Positions 46,931 through 56,740 of a stretch of 64,000 nt of DNA are shown here, piece by piece. The DNA is taken from contig NZ_CWHU01000005.1 of NCBI RefSeq assembly GCF_001182725.1, positions 434,001-498,000 of the forward strand, written 5' to 3'. Under the pieces are notes generated by a model. That model worked only from the letters and a program-made list of their open reading frames with translations, did no database searches and had not been told where the DNA came from. The DNA is from Anaerococcus jeddahensis. Lineage in GTDB: Bacteria; Bacillota; Clostridia; Tissierellales; Peptoniphilaceae. How positions within the stretch are numbered: the stretch's first letter is position 1; each line of letters opens with the position of its first letter. Both the position numbers and the translations under genes were made by a program.

Positions 46931-46974
46931 TTAACTCTAAAATGATATAATGAATTATAGATGTTTATTGATTA

Positions 46975-47352
46975 ACATATTTCCACATACGAGGCTTTTG
47001 GAAAACTTGGAAATTTATCCATACTGACTACTCAAGCCACGTGGAGACGGTAGCACTTTTGTCCAAATTCGATGTCGATAAGCACATAAGTGTTGAAATT
47101 GAGCTGGATGAGATGGATTTGACAAGTGCGGAGAGCAAAGCAACATATACTCAAATCAAAGAATATGTTTGGAATAAATTTCAATTAAAAGTTTCAACAT
47201 TATATATTGCACAGATAAAAAGGAAATGTGGAATAGAATTACGAGAACATTACAATAAGTCTAAAAAGGAGAAACAAAATATTCCACAGTGTACACCTGA
47301 AAAAGAAGAAGCCATCACGGATGCCTTGAGACACTTCAAAATGATTGAATAG
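46975..47352 (+). pseudogene. RlmD-like C-terminal fragment
   Basis: From about 46975 one frame reads YFHIRGFWKTWKFIHTDYSSHVETVALLSKF... and is open to 47352; the first possible start is GTG at 47041, giving 103 residues. SSHVETVALLSK is the conserved C-terminal motif of RlmD/RumA 23S rRNA uracil-5-methyltransferases. The rest (DLTSAESKATYTQIKEYV, then STLYIAQIKRKCGIELREHYN) is found attached to truncated RlmD-like genes on Firmicute elements. No catalytic domain is present. rumA is a known integration site of conjugative elements, so this may be a junction scar. It might still be expressed as a small protein. Confidence 0.6.
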
Positions 47353-47502
47353 AAAGCAATGACTGCCTATGACTCTCAGCATTTAAGACATTCATGCTCG
47401 GTATAGGAACAGCTATTATTCCTTTCTTACAAGGTATCAGTGAGAGAACAAGCTCAATATAAAGATTGATATGATCATTTTTATATTTAAAGGAGCGTTG
47501 AA

Positions 47503-47762
47503 ATGATTGATAAAAGCAATAAAAAATTTTGGGATAAATTTGCTAAGCTATATGCTCCTTGCATGAAAAAAATAAAGGAGTATATGATAAAGTTTGCGAA
47601 TACATTCGTCCTCATTTGAATAAAGACATGGAGGTGCTTGAACTTGCTTGTGGGTTTCGTGTCATAATAGTGATAGAGGCAAATAGTTATGTAAATATAA
47701 GGAGTTCAAAACTTCTACCAAATTTTAAAACTCAAAAAATAAATAGTTGGTGTGCTGCTTAG
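47503..47762 (+). pseudogene. SAM-dependent methyltransferase, broken
   Basis: ATG at 47503 with AGGAG upstream opens MIDKSNKKFWDKFAKLYAPCMKK. At a run of seven A (about 47565-47571) the match moves to another frame, NKGVYDKVCEYIRPHLNKDMEVLELACG, the motif I region of class I methyltransferases. After ELACG the family's TGQ loop is missing and the frame ends in unrelated residues at 47762. One frameshift plus a large C-terminal loss make it non-functional. Confidence 0.75.
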
Positions 47763-47819
47763 AGTAATTATTATATAATAATTATTGTAAAGAGTACATC
47801 AACATAAGGAGGTAGTTAG

Positions 47820-49406
47820 ATGCCAAGAAAAGGGGTAACCATATATGATTTATTAATATCTTGTCCAGGCGATGTTACAGATTTTTTAGAAATAATAAAA
47901 GAAAGTGTTGAAAGCTTTAATAGAACTTTTGGTGATTTAAATAATATCGAAGTAGTTACTAAACACTGGTCTACAAATAGTTATCCTGAATCAGGTGATA
48001 AACCACAAGAATTATTAAATAAACAATTTGTTAGAAATTGTGATGCTGCAGTTGCAGTTTTTTGGACAAGATTTGGTACACCAACTGATAGGTATGGATC
48101 TGGTACAGAAGAGGAAATAGAAGAGATGCTTTTAGCTAATAAGCAAGTATTTATGTATTTTTTGAATGCTCCTATTAATCCTTCCGAATTCAATCAAGAA
48201 CAATATCAAAAAGTGTTAGAATTTAGAGGAAAATATAAGGATAAAGGAATATACGCAATAGTTGATGATAAATTTGATTTTCAGCGACAATTTACCAATC
48301 ATTTATCATTATATTTTTTATCATTAATTTCGGATTCAGGAAATTCGAAAAGTGAAATATTAAATCCTATATTAAAAATAAGAGATTTAAATACATTTTC
48401 AGAAGAATATTGTTCAATAAGTATGAATAAGTTGTTAGAGTCAAAATCTATTAACAATCAAAAAGATAAAATAATAGAGAGTATTGAAACTTTAAATAAT
48501 TTTATTTTGCCAGAACGTAGTAAAGATATAAGTTCAGAAAAATATAATTTTAACGAATTAACTAATATTAACAAATCATATGGACAAATTAGTAAACTTA
48601 GTGGGATAAATAATTATGTAGAAATTAGTGACGAATGGATAAAAGCTATTAATGATTTTGCTAATAAAAATCAAATTAACATTGAAGAAAATTTTTGGAA
48701 TTTGGGAAACTTAAAGAGTTATAGTTCTCAGCTACAGCTTCCATTTGGGAGTAGTGGACCTTCGTATTATGGAACTGATGAGGAGAAAAAACGCTATTCG
48801 TTGTTAAAAAAACTTTATATTAGTATAAAAGAATATAATGAATATAACGAGTATTTTGGATATATAGATAATGTTAAAGTTATTAAATTAATGATTTCAA
48901 ATTTAGGTAATACATTTGATGAAGATATTGATATTAAATTGATTATACCAAAAGGATACATTCTTAAACATAAAGATTTACCTGATCCAGGCATGAATAT
49001 TATAGAAGACTTACTTGAAATGAAACTTTTTGATTTCATATTTTCAATTCAAGAGAGTGATACTGTTAATAGATATGAAGATTCAAAAGTGGATAATTTA
49101 AATTTTAGACATGTTAATAGACTTAGTCCAATTTTAACAAAAAGCATTAAGGATGAATATGAAGATAACAAATATGATTATCGAGATTTATTAGATGACA
49201 TATTTTCATATAAGCAATTTGAAAACTCAGATTCTGATATTTTGATTTTCGATATAAAGTATTTAAAACACAACTCTTCAATGGCATTTCCTTCTATTTT
49301 AATGTTTAAAAACCTTCCAGAATCAATAGAATATGAGATTACATCAAAACATATACCTGAAATTATAAAAGGGAAAATATATATTAAAGACAATATTAGT
49401 GGATGA
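47820..49406 (+). CDS. DUF4062/TIR-like domain protein, candidate defence effector
   Basis: 528 residues, AAGGAGG before ATG. The first 150 residues form an alpha/beta domain: IYDLLISCPGDVTDFLEI, then KHWSTNSYPESGDKPQELLNKQFV, then CDAAVAVFWTRFGTPTDRYGSGTEEEIEEM, then KQVFMYFLNAPI. This sequence of strands, with the DAAVAVFWTRFG strand and the EE pair after a Gly/Ser loop, resembles DUF4062 and TIR/SEFIR-type domains. The C-terminal 370 residues are acidic, Asn/Ser/Leu-rich and unrecognised, probably a sensor region. It stands alone with its own terminator between two element scraps. Defence is inference from domain type and setting. Confidence 0.55.
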   Translation: MPRKGVTIYDLLISCPGDVTDFLEIIKESVESFNRTFGDLNNIEVVTKHWSTNSYPESGDKPQELLNKQFVRNCDAAVAVFWTRFGTPTDRYGSGTEEEIEEMLLANKQVFMYFLNAPINPSEFNQEQYQKVLEFRGKYKDKGIYAIVDDKFDFQRQFTNHLSLYFLSLISDSGNSKSEILNPILKIRDLNTFSEEYCSISMNKLLESKSINNQKDKIIESIETLNNFILPERSKDISSEKYNFNELTNINKSYGQISKLSGINNYVEISDEWIKAINDFANKNQINIEENFWNLGNLKSYSSQLQLPFGSSGPSYYGTDEEKKRYSLLKKLYISIKEYNEYNEYFGYIDNVKVIKLMISNLGNTFDEDIDIKLIIPKGYILKHKDLPDPGMNIIEDLLEMKLFDFIFSIQESDTVNRYEDSKVDNLNFRHVNRLSPILTKSIKDEYEDNKYDYRDLLDDIFSYKQFENSDSDILIFDIKYLKHNSSMAFPSILMFKNLPESIEYEITSKHIPEIIKGKIYIKDNISG

Positions 49407-49457
49407 AAAAGAGTTTTTAAGGTTATCTAATGATGAAAATTTAATATGTGAATCTCA

Positions 49458-49492
49458 GACGATAGAAAGTAATAATTCTGTCGTCTTTTTTT
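49458..49492 (+). terminator. Rho-independent terminator
   Basis: GACGATAGAA pairs with TTCTGTCGTC (one G-T pair), followed by seven T. It closes the gene at 47820. Confidence 0.9.
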
Positions 49493-49514
49493 ATTTCAAA
49501 GAAAGGAGGTAAGG

Positions 49515-49694
49515 ATGAATTTTGATTATTTTTATAATAGGCAATCTGAGATGTATTACTTCATTAGGTTACCTATGGTATTAATGAAAGATGAAATTTT
49601 TGAGAGTATTTCTATTGAAGCTAAAGTTTTGTATTCATATATGCTTAAATTATTTGCTAACCACAAAATAAATGGCTATATAAGCTTAATCTAG
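49515..49694 (+). pseudogene. RepA_N replication initiator, N-terminal fragment
   Basis: 59 residues: FDYFYNRQSEMYYFIRLPMV, then LMKDEIFESISIEAKVLYSYMLKL. This is the classic start of RepA_N initiators (FDYFYxxQSExYxFYRIPKxL and STDAKVLYGLML). The frame stops after KINGYISLI, well before the end of the domain. The ribosome-binding site (AAAGGAGG) is intact. It is a remnant of a plasmid or element replication gene. Confidence 0.8.
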
Positions 49695-49741
49695 CGAGTG
49701 CGATAAATCTTGAAAAAGTGTTAAAATATTTAATGATTATA

Positions 49742-49800
49742 TTGACAAGCTGATATAAAAGTGTTACTATGCTTTTGTGATACTGAAAATCGCTATCACA
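49742..49800 (+). promoter_or_regulatory. Promoter and inverted repeat of subtilase gene
   Basis: TTGACA (49742-49747), 17 bases, TACTAT (49765-49770). Just downstream TGTGATA (49776-49782) and TATCACA (49794-49800) form an inverted repeat that could be an operator or a 5' hairpin. The gene begins about 105 bases after the -10 box, so the leader is long. Confidence 0.75.
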
Positions 49801-49877
49801 TTTTTATATTTTGTATATTCATATGAATTAATATTTAACATGTTAAAAAAATATTTAGTAGAGGATATGGGGAATAA

Positions 49878-52800
49878 ATGAATAATAAAAGAATTATTAA
49901 GGCGACATTAATTGCCGCCTTGTCTATTTCATTCTTATTTAACGAGCCTTCCTTTGCCAGTAGCGAAGAAGAAAAACCGCTAGAAGCAAATAACCAAGGT
50001 CTTTTTGAAGAAAATGAAGCAACTGTAGAAAAAAAAGAAGAAGCAAAAAAAGAAGAAGCTTCTGATAAAGAAAGTGAACAAAATAAAGAAGAAGCAAAAA
50101 AAGAAGAAGCTTCTGATAAAGAAAGTGAACAAAATAAAGAAGAAGCAAAAAAAGAAGAAGCTTCTGATAAAGAAAGTGAACAAAATAAAGAAGATGCAAA
50201 CAAGGACAAAGCTCCTGCTTTGGAAACTTCCCTCAAAGAAGATAAGTCTGTTGAAAAAGAAGGGAAAGCAACAGAAGTTACACATAAAGCTGACCTTAAT
50301 AAGGATTCATCTACTGAAGAAAAGAAAGACGAGGGAAGGCTCATATACATAGCCGAATTTAAAGATAAAGAGGCTGGGGAAAGGGCAATGAAGGAAATAT
50401 CAAAACTTTCTTCTACAAAAGTTTTGTATGCCTATAACACAATTTTTAATGGTTGTGCAATTGAAACAAAACAAGATAATCTTGATTTGATTAAACACAT
50501 CGAAGGAATCTCATCTGTAGAAAGATCCCAAAAAGTTGAGCCAATGATGAATCACGCTAGGGAAGAAATTGGTGTCAACGAAGCTATCGACTACCTAAAA
50601 GCTATCAACAAAGACATGATAATGAAGTTTGATGGTAGGGGTATGGTAATTGCAAACATAGATACTGGAACTGATTATAGACACAAGGCTATGAGAATTG
50701 ATGATGATGCTAAGCCTTTTATGAGATACAAAAAAGAGGACTTGCAGGGAACTGACAAGAACTTTTGGTTGAGTGATAAAATTCCTCACGCCTTTAACTA
50801 TTATAATGGTGGCAAAATCACTGTCGAAAAATATGACGATGGTTCTGACTATCATGATCCACATGGTATGCATATAGCAGGAATCCTTGCTGGAAATGAT
50901 ACTGATGAAGATATAGCTAAGTACAATGGAATAGACGGTATAGCACCTAATGCTCAAATCTTTTCTTACAAGATGTACTCAGATTCAGGTGATGGCTTTG
51001 CTGGTGATGAAACAATGTTTCACGCTATCGAAGATGCAATCAAACATAAGGTTGATGTAGTATCTGTATCTTCTGGATTTACAGGAACAGGCCTTATTGG
51101 TGAGAAATATTGGCAAGCAGTTAGAGCTTTAAGAAAAGCAGGTATTCCTATGGTAGTTGCTACTGGTAACTACGCAACATCAGCTTCAAGCTCATCATGG
51201 GACTTGGCTGCTAATAACCAACTAAGGATGACCGATACAGGAAATGTAACAAGAACTGCTGCCCACGAAGATGCCATAGCTGTTGCATCAGCCAAAAATC
51301 AAATAGTAGAGTTTGATAAGGTAAATATTGGTGGCGAAAGCTTCAAGTATAGAAATATCGGTACCTTCTTCGATAAGGATAAGATTATTACAAATGAAGA
51401 CGGAAGCAAGCTATCTGACAAAGTAAAATTTGTTTATATAGGCAAGGGTCAAGATGAAGATCTAGTTGGTCTTAATCTTAAAGGCAAAATTGCCGTTATG
51501 GATAGAATCTATACCAAAGATTTAAAATATGCCTTCAAAAGAGCTGCGGATAAGGGTGCTCGTGCAATCATGGTTGTAAATACAGTTAACTACTACAACA
51601 GAGATAACTGGACAGAGCTTCCAGCCATGGGCTACGAAGAAGATGAAGGAACAACTTGCCAAGTATTTTCAGTATCTGGTGATGATGGACTTAAAATTTG
51701 GAATATGATTGCTCCAGCCAATAAAACTGAGGTTAAGAGAAACAAGAAAGAAGACTTCAAAGATAAGCTTGACCAATACTATCCAATTGATATGGAAAGC
51801 TTCAACAAAAACCGTCCAAAGCTTGGTGATGAGAAAGAGCTAGACTTTAACTTTGCTCCTGATACAGACAAGGAACTTTATAAAGAAGAAGTAATCGTGC
51901 CAGCAGCTTCTACATCATGGGGTCCAAGGGTTGACCTCCTCCTAAAGCCAGATGTATCAGCACCAGGAAAGAACATCAAATCAACCCTAAATGTAATTGA
52001 TGGCAAATCAACTTATGGTTATATGTCAGGAACAAGTATGGCAACACCAGTGGTCGCAGCATCAACAGTATTGATTAGACCAAAACTAAAAGAGATGCTC
52101 GAAAAATCTGTCCTCAAAAACCTAGAAGGTGAGGATAAAATCGACTTAACTACTCTTACAAAGATTGCCCTACAAAACACAGCAAGACCAATGATGGATC
52201 CAACAGGTTGGAAGGAAAAATCACTATATTATGCTTCGCCAAGACAACAAGGTGCAGGTCTAATTAACGTTGCTAATGCACTAAGAAGTGATGTTATAGC
52301 AAGCTTTAAAAATGTTGACTCCGCAGGTCTAGTAAACTCATATGGATCTATATCACTTAGAGAAATTAAGGGAGACAAGAAATATTTCACAATCAAGTTG
52401 ATTAATACATCAGATAGGCCTCTTACATTTAAGGCTTCATCATCTGCAATCACCACAGATTCCCTTACCAATAGGCTAAAACTTGATGAAACTTACAAGG
52501 ATAAGAAATCATTAGATGGCAAACAAATTGTTCCAGAAATTCATCCAGCAAAGATTAAGGGTGCAAATATTACTTTCGAACACGATGTATTTACAATTGC
52601 TCCAAACTCTTCATATGAATTGAAGGCTGTAATAAATGTAGGAGAAGCAAAAGATAAAAACCAATTTGTAGAATCTTTCATTAGACTTGAATCTAAAGAA
52701 GAACTTGAGGCAATGTGTGGTGGGGAAAACAAGACAGTATTCCAACCATCTCTATCAATGCCACTTATGGGCTTTGCTGGAAACTGGAACAAGGAGCCAA

Positions 52801-55800
52801 TCCTTGACAAGTGGGCTTGGGAAGAAGGCTCTAAATCAAAAACCATGGAAGGTTATGACGATGATGGTAAACCCAAAATACCTGGAACCTTGAACAAGGG
52901 TATAGGTGGAGAACATGACATCGATAAATTCAATCCAGCTGCCGTTATCCAAAACAGAAAAGATGGAAATACAAAATCACTTGATCAAGATCCTGACTTA
53001 TTTGCACTAAATAACAATCAAGGATTATTTGATCCATCACAAAGCGAATCAAAAGTCGCAAGAATTTATCCACTTGATAATAAGGGAGAAACACAAGAAG
53101 TTCAAATAGAAAGAGGGCTAACACCTTCCCCACTCGTTCTAAGAAGTGCAGAAGAAGGCTTAATCTCAATTGTAAATACAGACAAAGAGGGCGAAGGACA
53201 AAAAGACCTCAAGGTTGTATCAAGAGAGCACTTCATCAAAGGAATCCTAAACTCAAAGAGAAACGATGCTAAGGGTATTAAGTCATCCAAGTTAAAAGTT
53301 ATGGGAGATTTGAAATGGGATGGCCTTATTTACAATCCTAGAGGAAGAGAAGAAGGCGCTAATGATGATAATAATAACCAAGACTTGGAAACAAAACTTA
53401 GGGGTCAATTTGAACCAATAGCTGAGGGTCAATACTTCTACAAGTTCAAATACAGATTAACTAAGGATTATCCATGGCAAGTTTCTTATATACCAGTAAA
53501 AGTTGACAATACAGCTCCAACAATTGTCGATGTTGATTTCTCTGATCCAAACAAAATCAAATTAATAGCAAAAGATACTTACCACAAGGCAAAAGATAAG
53601 TACAAAAACGAAACCTTGTTTGTAAGAGATCAAAAAGACCATCCAGAGAAATTTGAAGAAGTAGCCAACGAAGTATGGTATGCAGGTGCAGCTATAGTTG
53701 ACGAGTACGGTGATGTTGAAAGAAACCTTGATGTAAAATATGCAGGAGAAGGCGAAGGTAGACATAGAAAGCTTGATGCTAAAGGAAATACTATCTACGA
53801 AATTAAAGGAGCTGGAGATTTAAGAGGAAAAATCATAGAAGTAATAGCCCTAGATGGTGCAAGCAACTTCACCAAAATCCATAGGATAAAATTTGATAGT
53901 AAAGCTGATGCAAAGGGAATGATTTCTTATTACCTAGTAGATCCTGACAAAGATTCTTCTTCTTACAAAAAACTTGGAGAAATTTCTGAAGAAAAACTCA
54001 AAAATGCAATAAGCTCAGAGGAAAATACCAATAATAATAAAGCTAAGGATGAAGACTCAAAACCAGCTGAAGAAAGTTCAGTTGAGGGAGAAGCTAGCCT
54101 TGAAATAGATAAAAATATTTCAACAATTAGAGAATTTGAAAATAAAGACCTAAAGAAACTAATTAAAAAGAAATATAAGAAAATAGAAGACTTTACAACT
54201 GGTGGAATGAAAACAGTAGAGCTTGATTATCTATATGATGAAAAAGGAAATGTAAAATCCTACGAAGATGGAAGTGATCTAGAATATGAAACTGAGAAAC
54301 TTGATGATGTTAAATCAAGGCTTGGTGGAGTGTTAAGTCCATCAAAGGATGGCCATTTTGAAATTCTTGGAGAAGTAAATAATGTATCAAAAGATGCTAA
54401 GGCCTACTATGGTAATGACTTTAAACTAATAGAAATCAAGGCAAGTAAATACGACCCACAAACAAAAACTCTAACCTTTGACTTATTTGCAAACACAAAT
54501 GATGTAGTCGATGGTCTATCCTTTACTGGAGATATGAATATTATCGTAAAAGATAAGGGTCAAACAAAAGCTAAAACTATAATAAGAATGCCAGAAAAGA
54601 AGGATGAAGCCGAGGAAGCTTCACCATATGCTTCAAGCTATGGAAATATTATCGAACTAGGTGAAGGTGAACTAACTAAACAAAAACCAAAAGATCCAAG
54701 CAAGATGGATACAAACAAGATGTTCTTCGATAATGAAAAGGGTCAATATGTATTAAATGATAATATGATTGTAAGAAATGGATATGCCCTAAGAGTTACG
54801 ACATTTAACCCAGGAAAAACTGATATGCTTGATGGTAATGGAGTTTATAGCAAGGAAGTTATAGAAAAAATCCAAAATACTGCCCCTAACATCAAGGCCC
54901 TATCACAAAAAACAATCTACTGTGATAGTAGAAATGTTGAAGATGGTAGAAGCACTCAATCAGTTCTCATGTCAGCCTTGGACGGATTTAATATAGTTAG
55001 ATATCAAGTCTTTAAATTCAAAACTAATGACAAGGGAGAAGCTATAGATAAAGATGGAAATCTTGTAGATGATCCTTCTAAACTAGTTCTTCTTGGCAAA
55101 GATGGCAAGGAATACCTTGGAGATGATAAATCCAACGTAGAAGCCATCAAAGAAGACGGAGCAATGCTATTTATAGATGCAAAACCAGTAGATTTGACTA
55201 TGGATAGAAACTATTTCAATCCAACAAGGGACAATAAAATCTATGTAAGAAAACCAGAATTCTATTTAAGAGGAAAGATAGGAGATAAGGGTGGTTTCAA
55301 CTGGGAAATGAGAGTTAACGAGTCAGTTGTTGACAACTACCTAATCTATGGTGATTTACACATTGATAATACAAGAGACTTTAATATTAAGCTTGATGTA
55401 AAAGATGGAGACATCATGGATTGGGGAATGAAGGACTACAAGGCTAATGGCTTCCCAGATAAGGTTAAAGATATGGATGGCAATGTCTACCTACAAACTG
55501 GTTATAGTAATCTCAATGCCAAGGCTGTAGGTGTTCACTATCAATTCCTCTATGATACTATAAAACCAGAAATCGAACAAAAAGATGATGGTAACACAGC
55601 TATTGAATATGATAAAGATAAATTCATCAAATTCAATGTTACAGACAAGAGAGATGGGGATAAGGCTGGAGAAATCCAAGATAAACAAATCTTTGTAAAT
55701 GGTAAAGAATACAAGTCCTTAGATGATATCAAAGATATCAAGGATGATAAGCTAACAATTAAGTTTGTAGTAAAAGACTTTGCAAACAATACTAGGGTAA

Positions 55801-56666
55801 AAGAATTTAGCTTTGACAAAAAAACTGGCTCATTAACTCCTGTAGATCCCGAAAAAGTCAAGATTACAATAGGTAATAAGGAAAATGAACTTGTAAAGGG
55901 AGAGGACTTCCGATTACCAGAATACAAGGGAGAACTTCCAGAAGGTAAAGGCTTTAAGGGTTGGAAAGTCAAAGTCAAAGACAAAGATGGAAAAGAAAAA
56001 ATCAAAGCACAAGGTTCCTTCCTATTTGCTGAGTCTGATCTAAGTGTTGAACCAGACTTCTACGAGCTTCATAAAGAAGTTAAAGAAGAAAATAAACAAA
56101 CTTTTGATGAAACAAAGAAAAAAGATGAGGATTATTCAAAGATTTGGAATATAACTTGCCCAAGTGATACAGAAGAACCTTCAGACAATCCTTGCGAAGA
56201 ACCATCAGAAGAAGCTTCAGAAAATCCTTCAGAAAATCCACAAATTCCAGAAACAAATATAGCTCATAAGAGTGAAAATCCAAAAGACAATCCTTGCGAA
56301 GAACCATCAGAAGTACCTTCAGAAAATCCTTCAGAAAATCCACAAATTCCAGAAACAAATATAGCTCATAAGAGTGAAAATCCAAAAGACAATCAAGGAT
56401 TAGTAGTAGAGGTAAGCTCAGAGACTAAAAAGCTTAAAGGAGATCCTTCAAAAGACGATAACTTAGTTCAAATTCCAAGGGAAGATAAGGATAAAGAAGA
56501 AGCAAGGGAAAATAAGAACCAAAGAAGTGATGACAAATCACAAGCAAACAATGATAAAGCTCCAACAAGTACAAATGTTAAAACAGGAGTAGAGAGCCTA
56601 TCATCAGTAGTTATGGGACTATTTGCAGCAAGCCTTGCCTTATTCAAGACTAAAAAAAGAAAATAA
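49878..56666 (+). CDS. Giant cell-wall subtilisin-like serine protease
   Basis: 2262 residues. Signal peptide at 1-28 (hydrophobic LIAALSISFLF, ending SFASS). Then an acidic Lys/Glu region with three perfect 17-residue repeats (about 54-104) and a propeptide-like domain (RLIYIAEFKDKEAG, about 154-226). The S8 catalytic domain follows: Asp262 in IANIDTGTD, His329 in DPHGMHIAG, Ser720 in GTSMATPV, with a PA-type insert (about 480-640). This is the C5a peptidase/lactocepin layout. Long beta-rich Fn3-like and repeat regions follow. Near the end are two 34-residue Pro/Glu repeats, then NVKTG (2233-2237), a hydrophobic helix and KTKKRK. NVKTG stands where LPxTG normally does. Secreted, probably wall-anchored; may cleave host proteins or feed the cell peptides. 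Confidence 0.93.
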   Translation: MNNKRIIKATLIAALSISFLFNEPSFASSEEEKPLEANNQGLFEENEATVEKKEEAKKEEASDKESEQNKEEAKKEEASDKESEQNKEEAKKEEASDKESEQNKEDANKDKAPALETSLKEDKSVEKEGKATEVTHKADLNKDSSTEEKKDEGRLIYIAEFKDKEAGERAMKEISKLSSTKVLYAYNTIFNGCAIETKQDNLDLIKHIEGISSVERSQKVEPMMNHAREEIGVNEAIDYLKAINKDMIMKFDGRGMVIANIDTGTDYRHKAMRIDDDAKPFMRYKKEDLQGTDKNFWLSDKIPHAFNYYNGGKITVEKYDDGSDYHDPHGMHIAGILAGNDTDEDIAKYNGIDGIAPNAQIFSYKMYSDSGDGFAGDETMFHAIEDAIKHKVDVVSVSSGFTGTGLIGEKYWQAVRALRKAGIPMVVATGNYATSASSSSWDLAANNQLRMTDTGNVTRTAAHEDAIAVASAKNQIVEFDKVNIGGESFKYRNIGTFFDKDKIITNEDGSKLSDKVKFVYIGKGQDEDLVGLNLKGKIAVMDRIYTKDLKYAFKRAADKGARAIMVVNTVNYYNRDNWTELPAMGYEEDEGTTCQVFSVSGDDGLKIWNMIAPANKTEVKRNKKEDFKDKLDQYYPIDMESFNKNRPKLGDEKELDFNFAPDTDKELYKEEVIVPAASTSWGPRVDLLLKPDVSAPGKNIKSTLNVIDGKSTYGYMSGTSMATPVVAASTVLIRPKLKEMLEKSVLKNLEGEDKIDLTTLTKIALQNTARPMMDPTGWKEKSLYYASPRQQGAGLINVANALRSDVIASFKNVDSAGLVNSYGSISLREIKGDKKYFTIKLINTSDRPLTFKASSSAITTDSLTNRLKLDETYKDKKSLDGKQIVPEIHPAKIKGANITFEHDVFTIAPNSSYELKAVINVGEAKDKNQFVESFIRLESKEELEAMCGGENKTVFQPSLSMPLMGFAGNWNKEPILDKWAWEEGSKSKTMEGYDDDGKPKIPGTLNKGIGGEHDIDKFNPAAVIQNRKDGNTKSLDQDPDLFALNNNQGLFDPSQSESKVARIYPLDNKGETQEVQIERGLTPSPLVLRSAEEGLISIVNTDKEGEGQKDLKVVSREHFIKGILNSKRNDAKGIKSSKLKVMGDLKWDGLIYNPRGREEGANDDNNNQDLETKLRGQFEPIAEGQYFYKFKYRLTKDYPWQVSYIPVKVDNTAPTIVDVDFSDPNKIKLIAKDTYHKAKDKYKNETLFVRDQKDHPEKFEEVANEVWYAGAAIVDEYGDVERNLDVKYAGEGEGRHRKLDAKGNTIYEIKGAGDLRGKIIEVIALDGASNFTKIHRIKFDSKADAKGMISYYLVDPDKDSSSYKKLGEISEEKLKNAISSEENTNNNKAKDEDSKPAEESSVEGEASLEIDKNISTIREFENKDLKKLIKKKYKKIEDFTTGGMKTVELDYLYDEKGNVKSYEDGSDLEYETEKLDDVKSRLGGVLSPSKDGHFEILGEVNNVSKDAKAYYGNDFKLIEIKASKYDPQTKTLTFDLFANTNDVVDGLSFTGDMNIIVKDKGQTKAKTIIRMPEKKDEAEEASPYASSYGNIIELGEGELTKQKPKDPSKMDTNKMFFDNEKGQYVLNDNMIVRNGYALRVTTFNPGKTDMLDGNGVYSKEVIEKIQNTAPNIKALSQKTIYCDSRNVEDGRSTQSVLMSALDGFNIVRYQVFKFKTNDKGEAIDKDGNLVDDPSKLVLLGKDGKEYLGDDKSNVEAIKEDGAMLFIDAKPVDLTMDRNYFNPTRDNKIYVRKPEFYLRGKIGDKGGFNWEMRVNESVVDNYLIYGDLHIDNTRDFNIKLDVKDGDIMDWGMKDYKANGFPDKVKDMDGNVYLQTGYSNLNAKAVGVHYQFLYDTIKPEIEQKDDGNTAIEYDKDKFIKFNVTDKRDGDKAGEIQDKQIFVNGKEYKSLDDIKDIKDDKLTIKFVVKDFANNTRVKEFSFDKKTGSLTPVDPEKVKITIGNKENELVKGEDFRLPEYKGELPEGKGFKGWKVKVKDKDGKEKIKAQGSFLFAESDLSVEPDFYELHKEVKEENKQTFDETKKKDEDYSKIWNITCPSDTEEPSDNPCEEPSEEASENPSENPQIPETNIAHKSENPKDNPCEEPSEVPSENPSENPQIPETNIAHKSENPKDNQGLVVEVSSETKKLKGDPSKDDNLVQIPREDKDKEEARENKNQRSDDKSQANNDKAPTSTNVKTGVESLSSVVMGLFAASLALFKTKKRK
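50037..50189 (+). repeat. Three perfect 51-bp tandem repeats
   Basis: Units at 50037-50087, 50088-50138 and 50139-50189, each encoding EEAKKEEASDKESEQNK. No base differs among the copies. Length change in steps of 17 residues would stay in frame. Confidence 0.95.
56184..56387 (+). repeat. Two 102-bp tandem repeats in subtilase C-terminus
   Basis: Units at 56184-56285 and 56286-56387 encode DNPCEEPSE and onward through NIAHKSENPK, 34 residues each. They differ only where EEAS in the first is EVPS in the second. Pro/Glu/Ser-rich, as in wall-spanning stalks. Confidence 0.9.
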
Positions 56667-56702
56667 AAAAGACCTAATATAAGCTAAGCAAATATTAGAC
56701 CT

Positions 56703-56740
56703 TATGCCAGAGTTAGCTTTAGGCTTGCTCTGGTATTTTT
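56703..56740 (+). terminator. Rho-independent terminator of subtilase gene
   Basis: TGCCAGAG (56705-56712) pairs with CTCTGGTA (56728-56735), followed by TTTTT. The group II intron starts at the next base. Confidence 0.85.

Noticed and set aside
47353..47502. Membrane-like peptide (FMLGIGTAIIPFLQGISERTS) after the RlmD-like fragment
   Set aside because: It is too short, lacks a ribosome-binding site and could not be tied to a family; it may be a tail of another lost element gene.
50037..50189. CRISPR-like array
   Set aside because: The units are directly adjacent with no spacers and encode protein in frame.
49835..50350. Minus-strand and alternative frames over the protease repeats
   Set aside because: They are open only because of the 51-bp repeats; the products are monotonous Leu/Phe/Ser strings.
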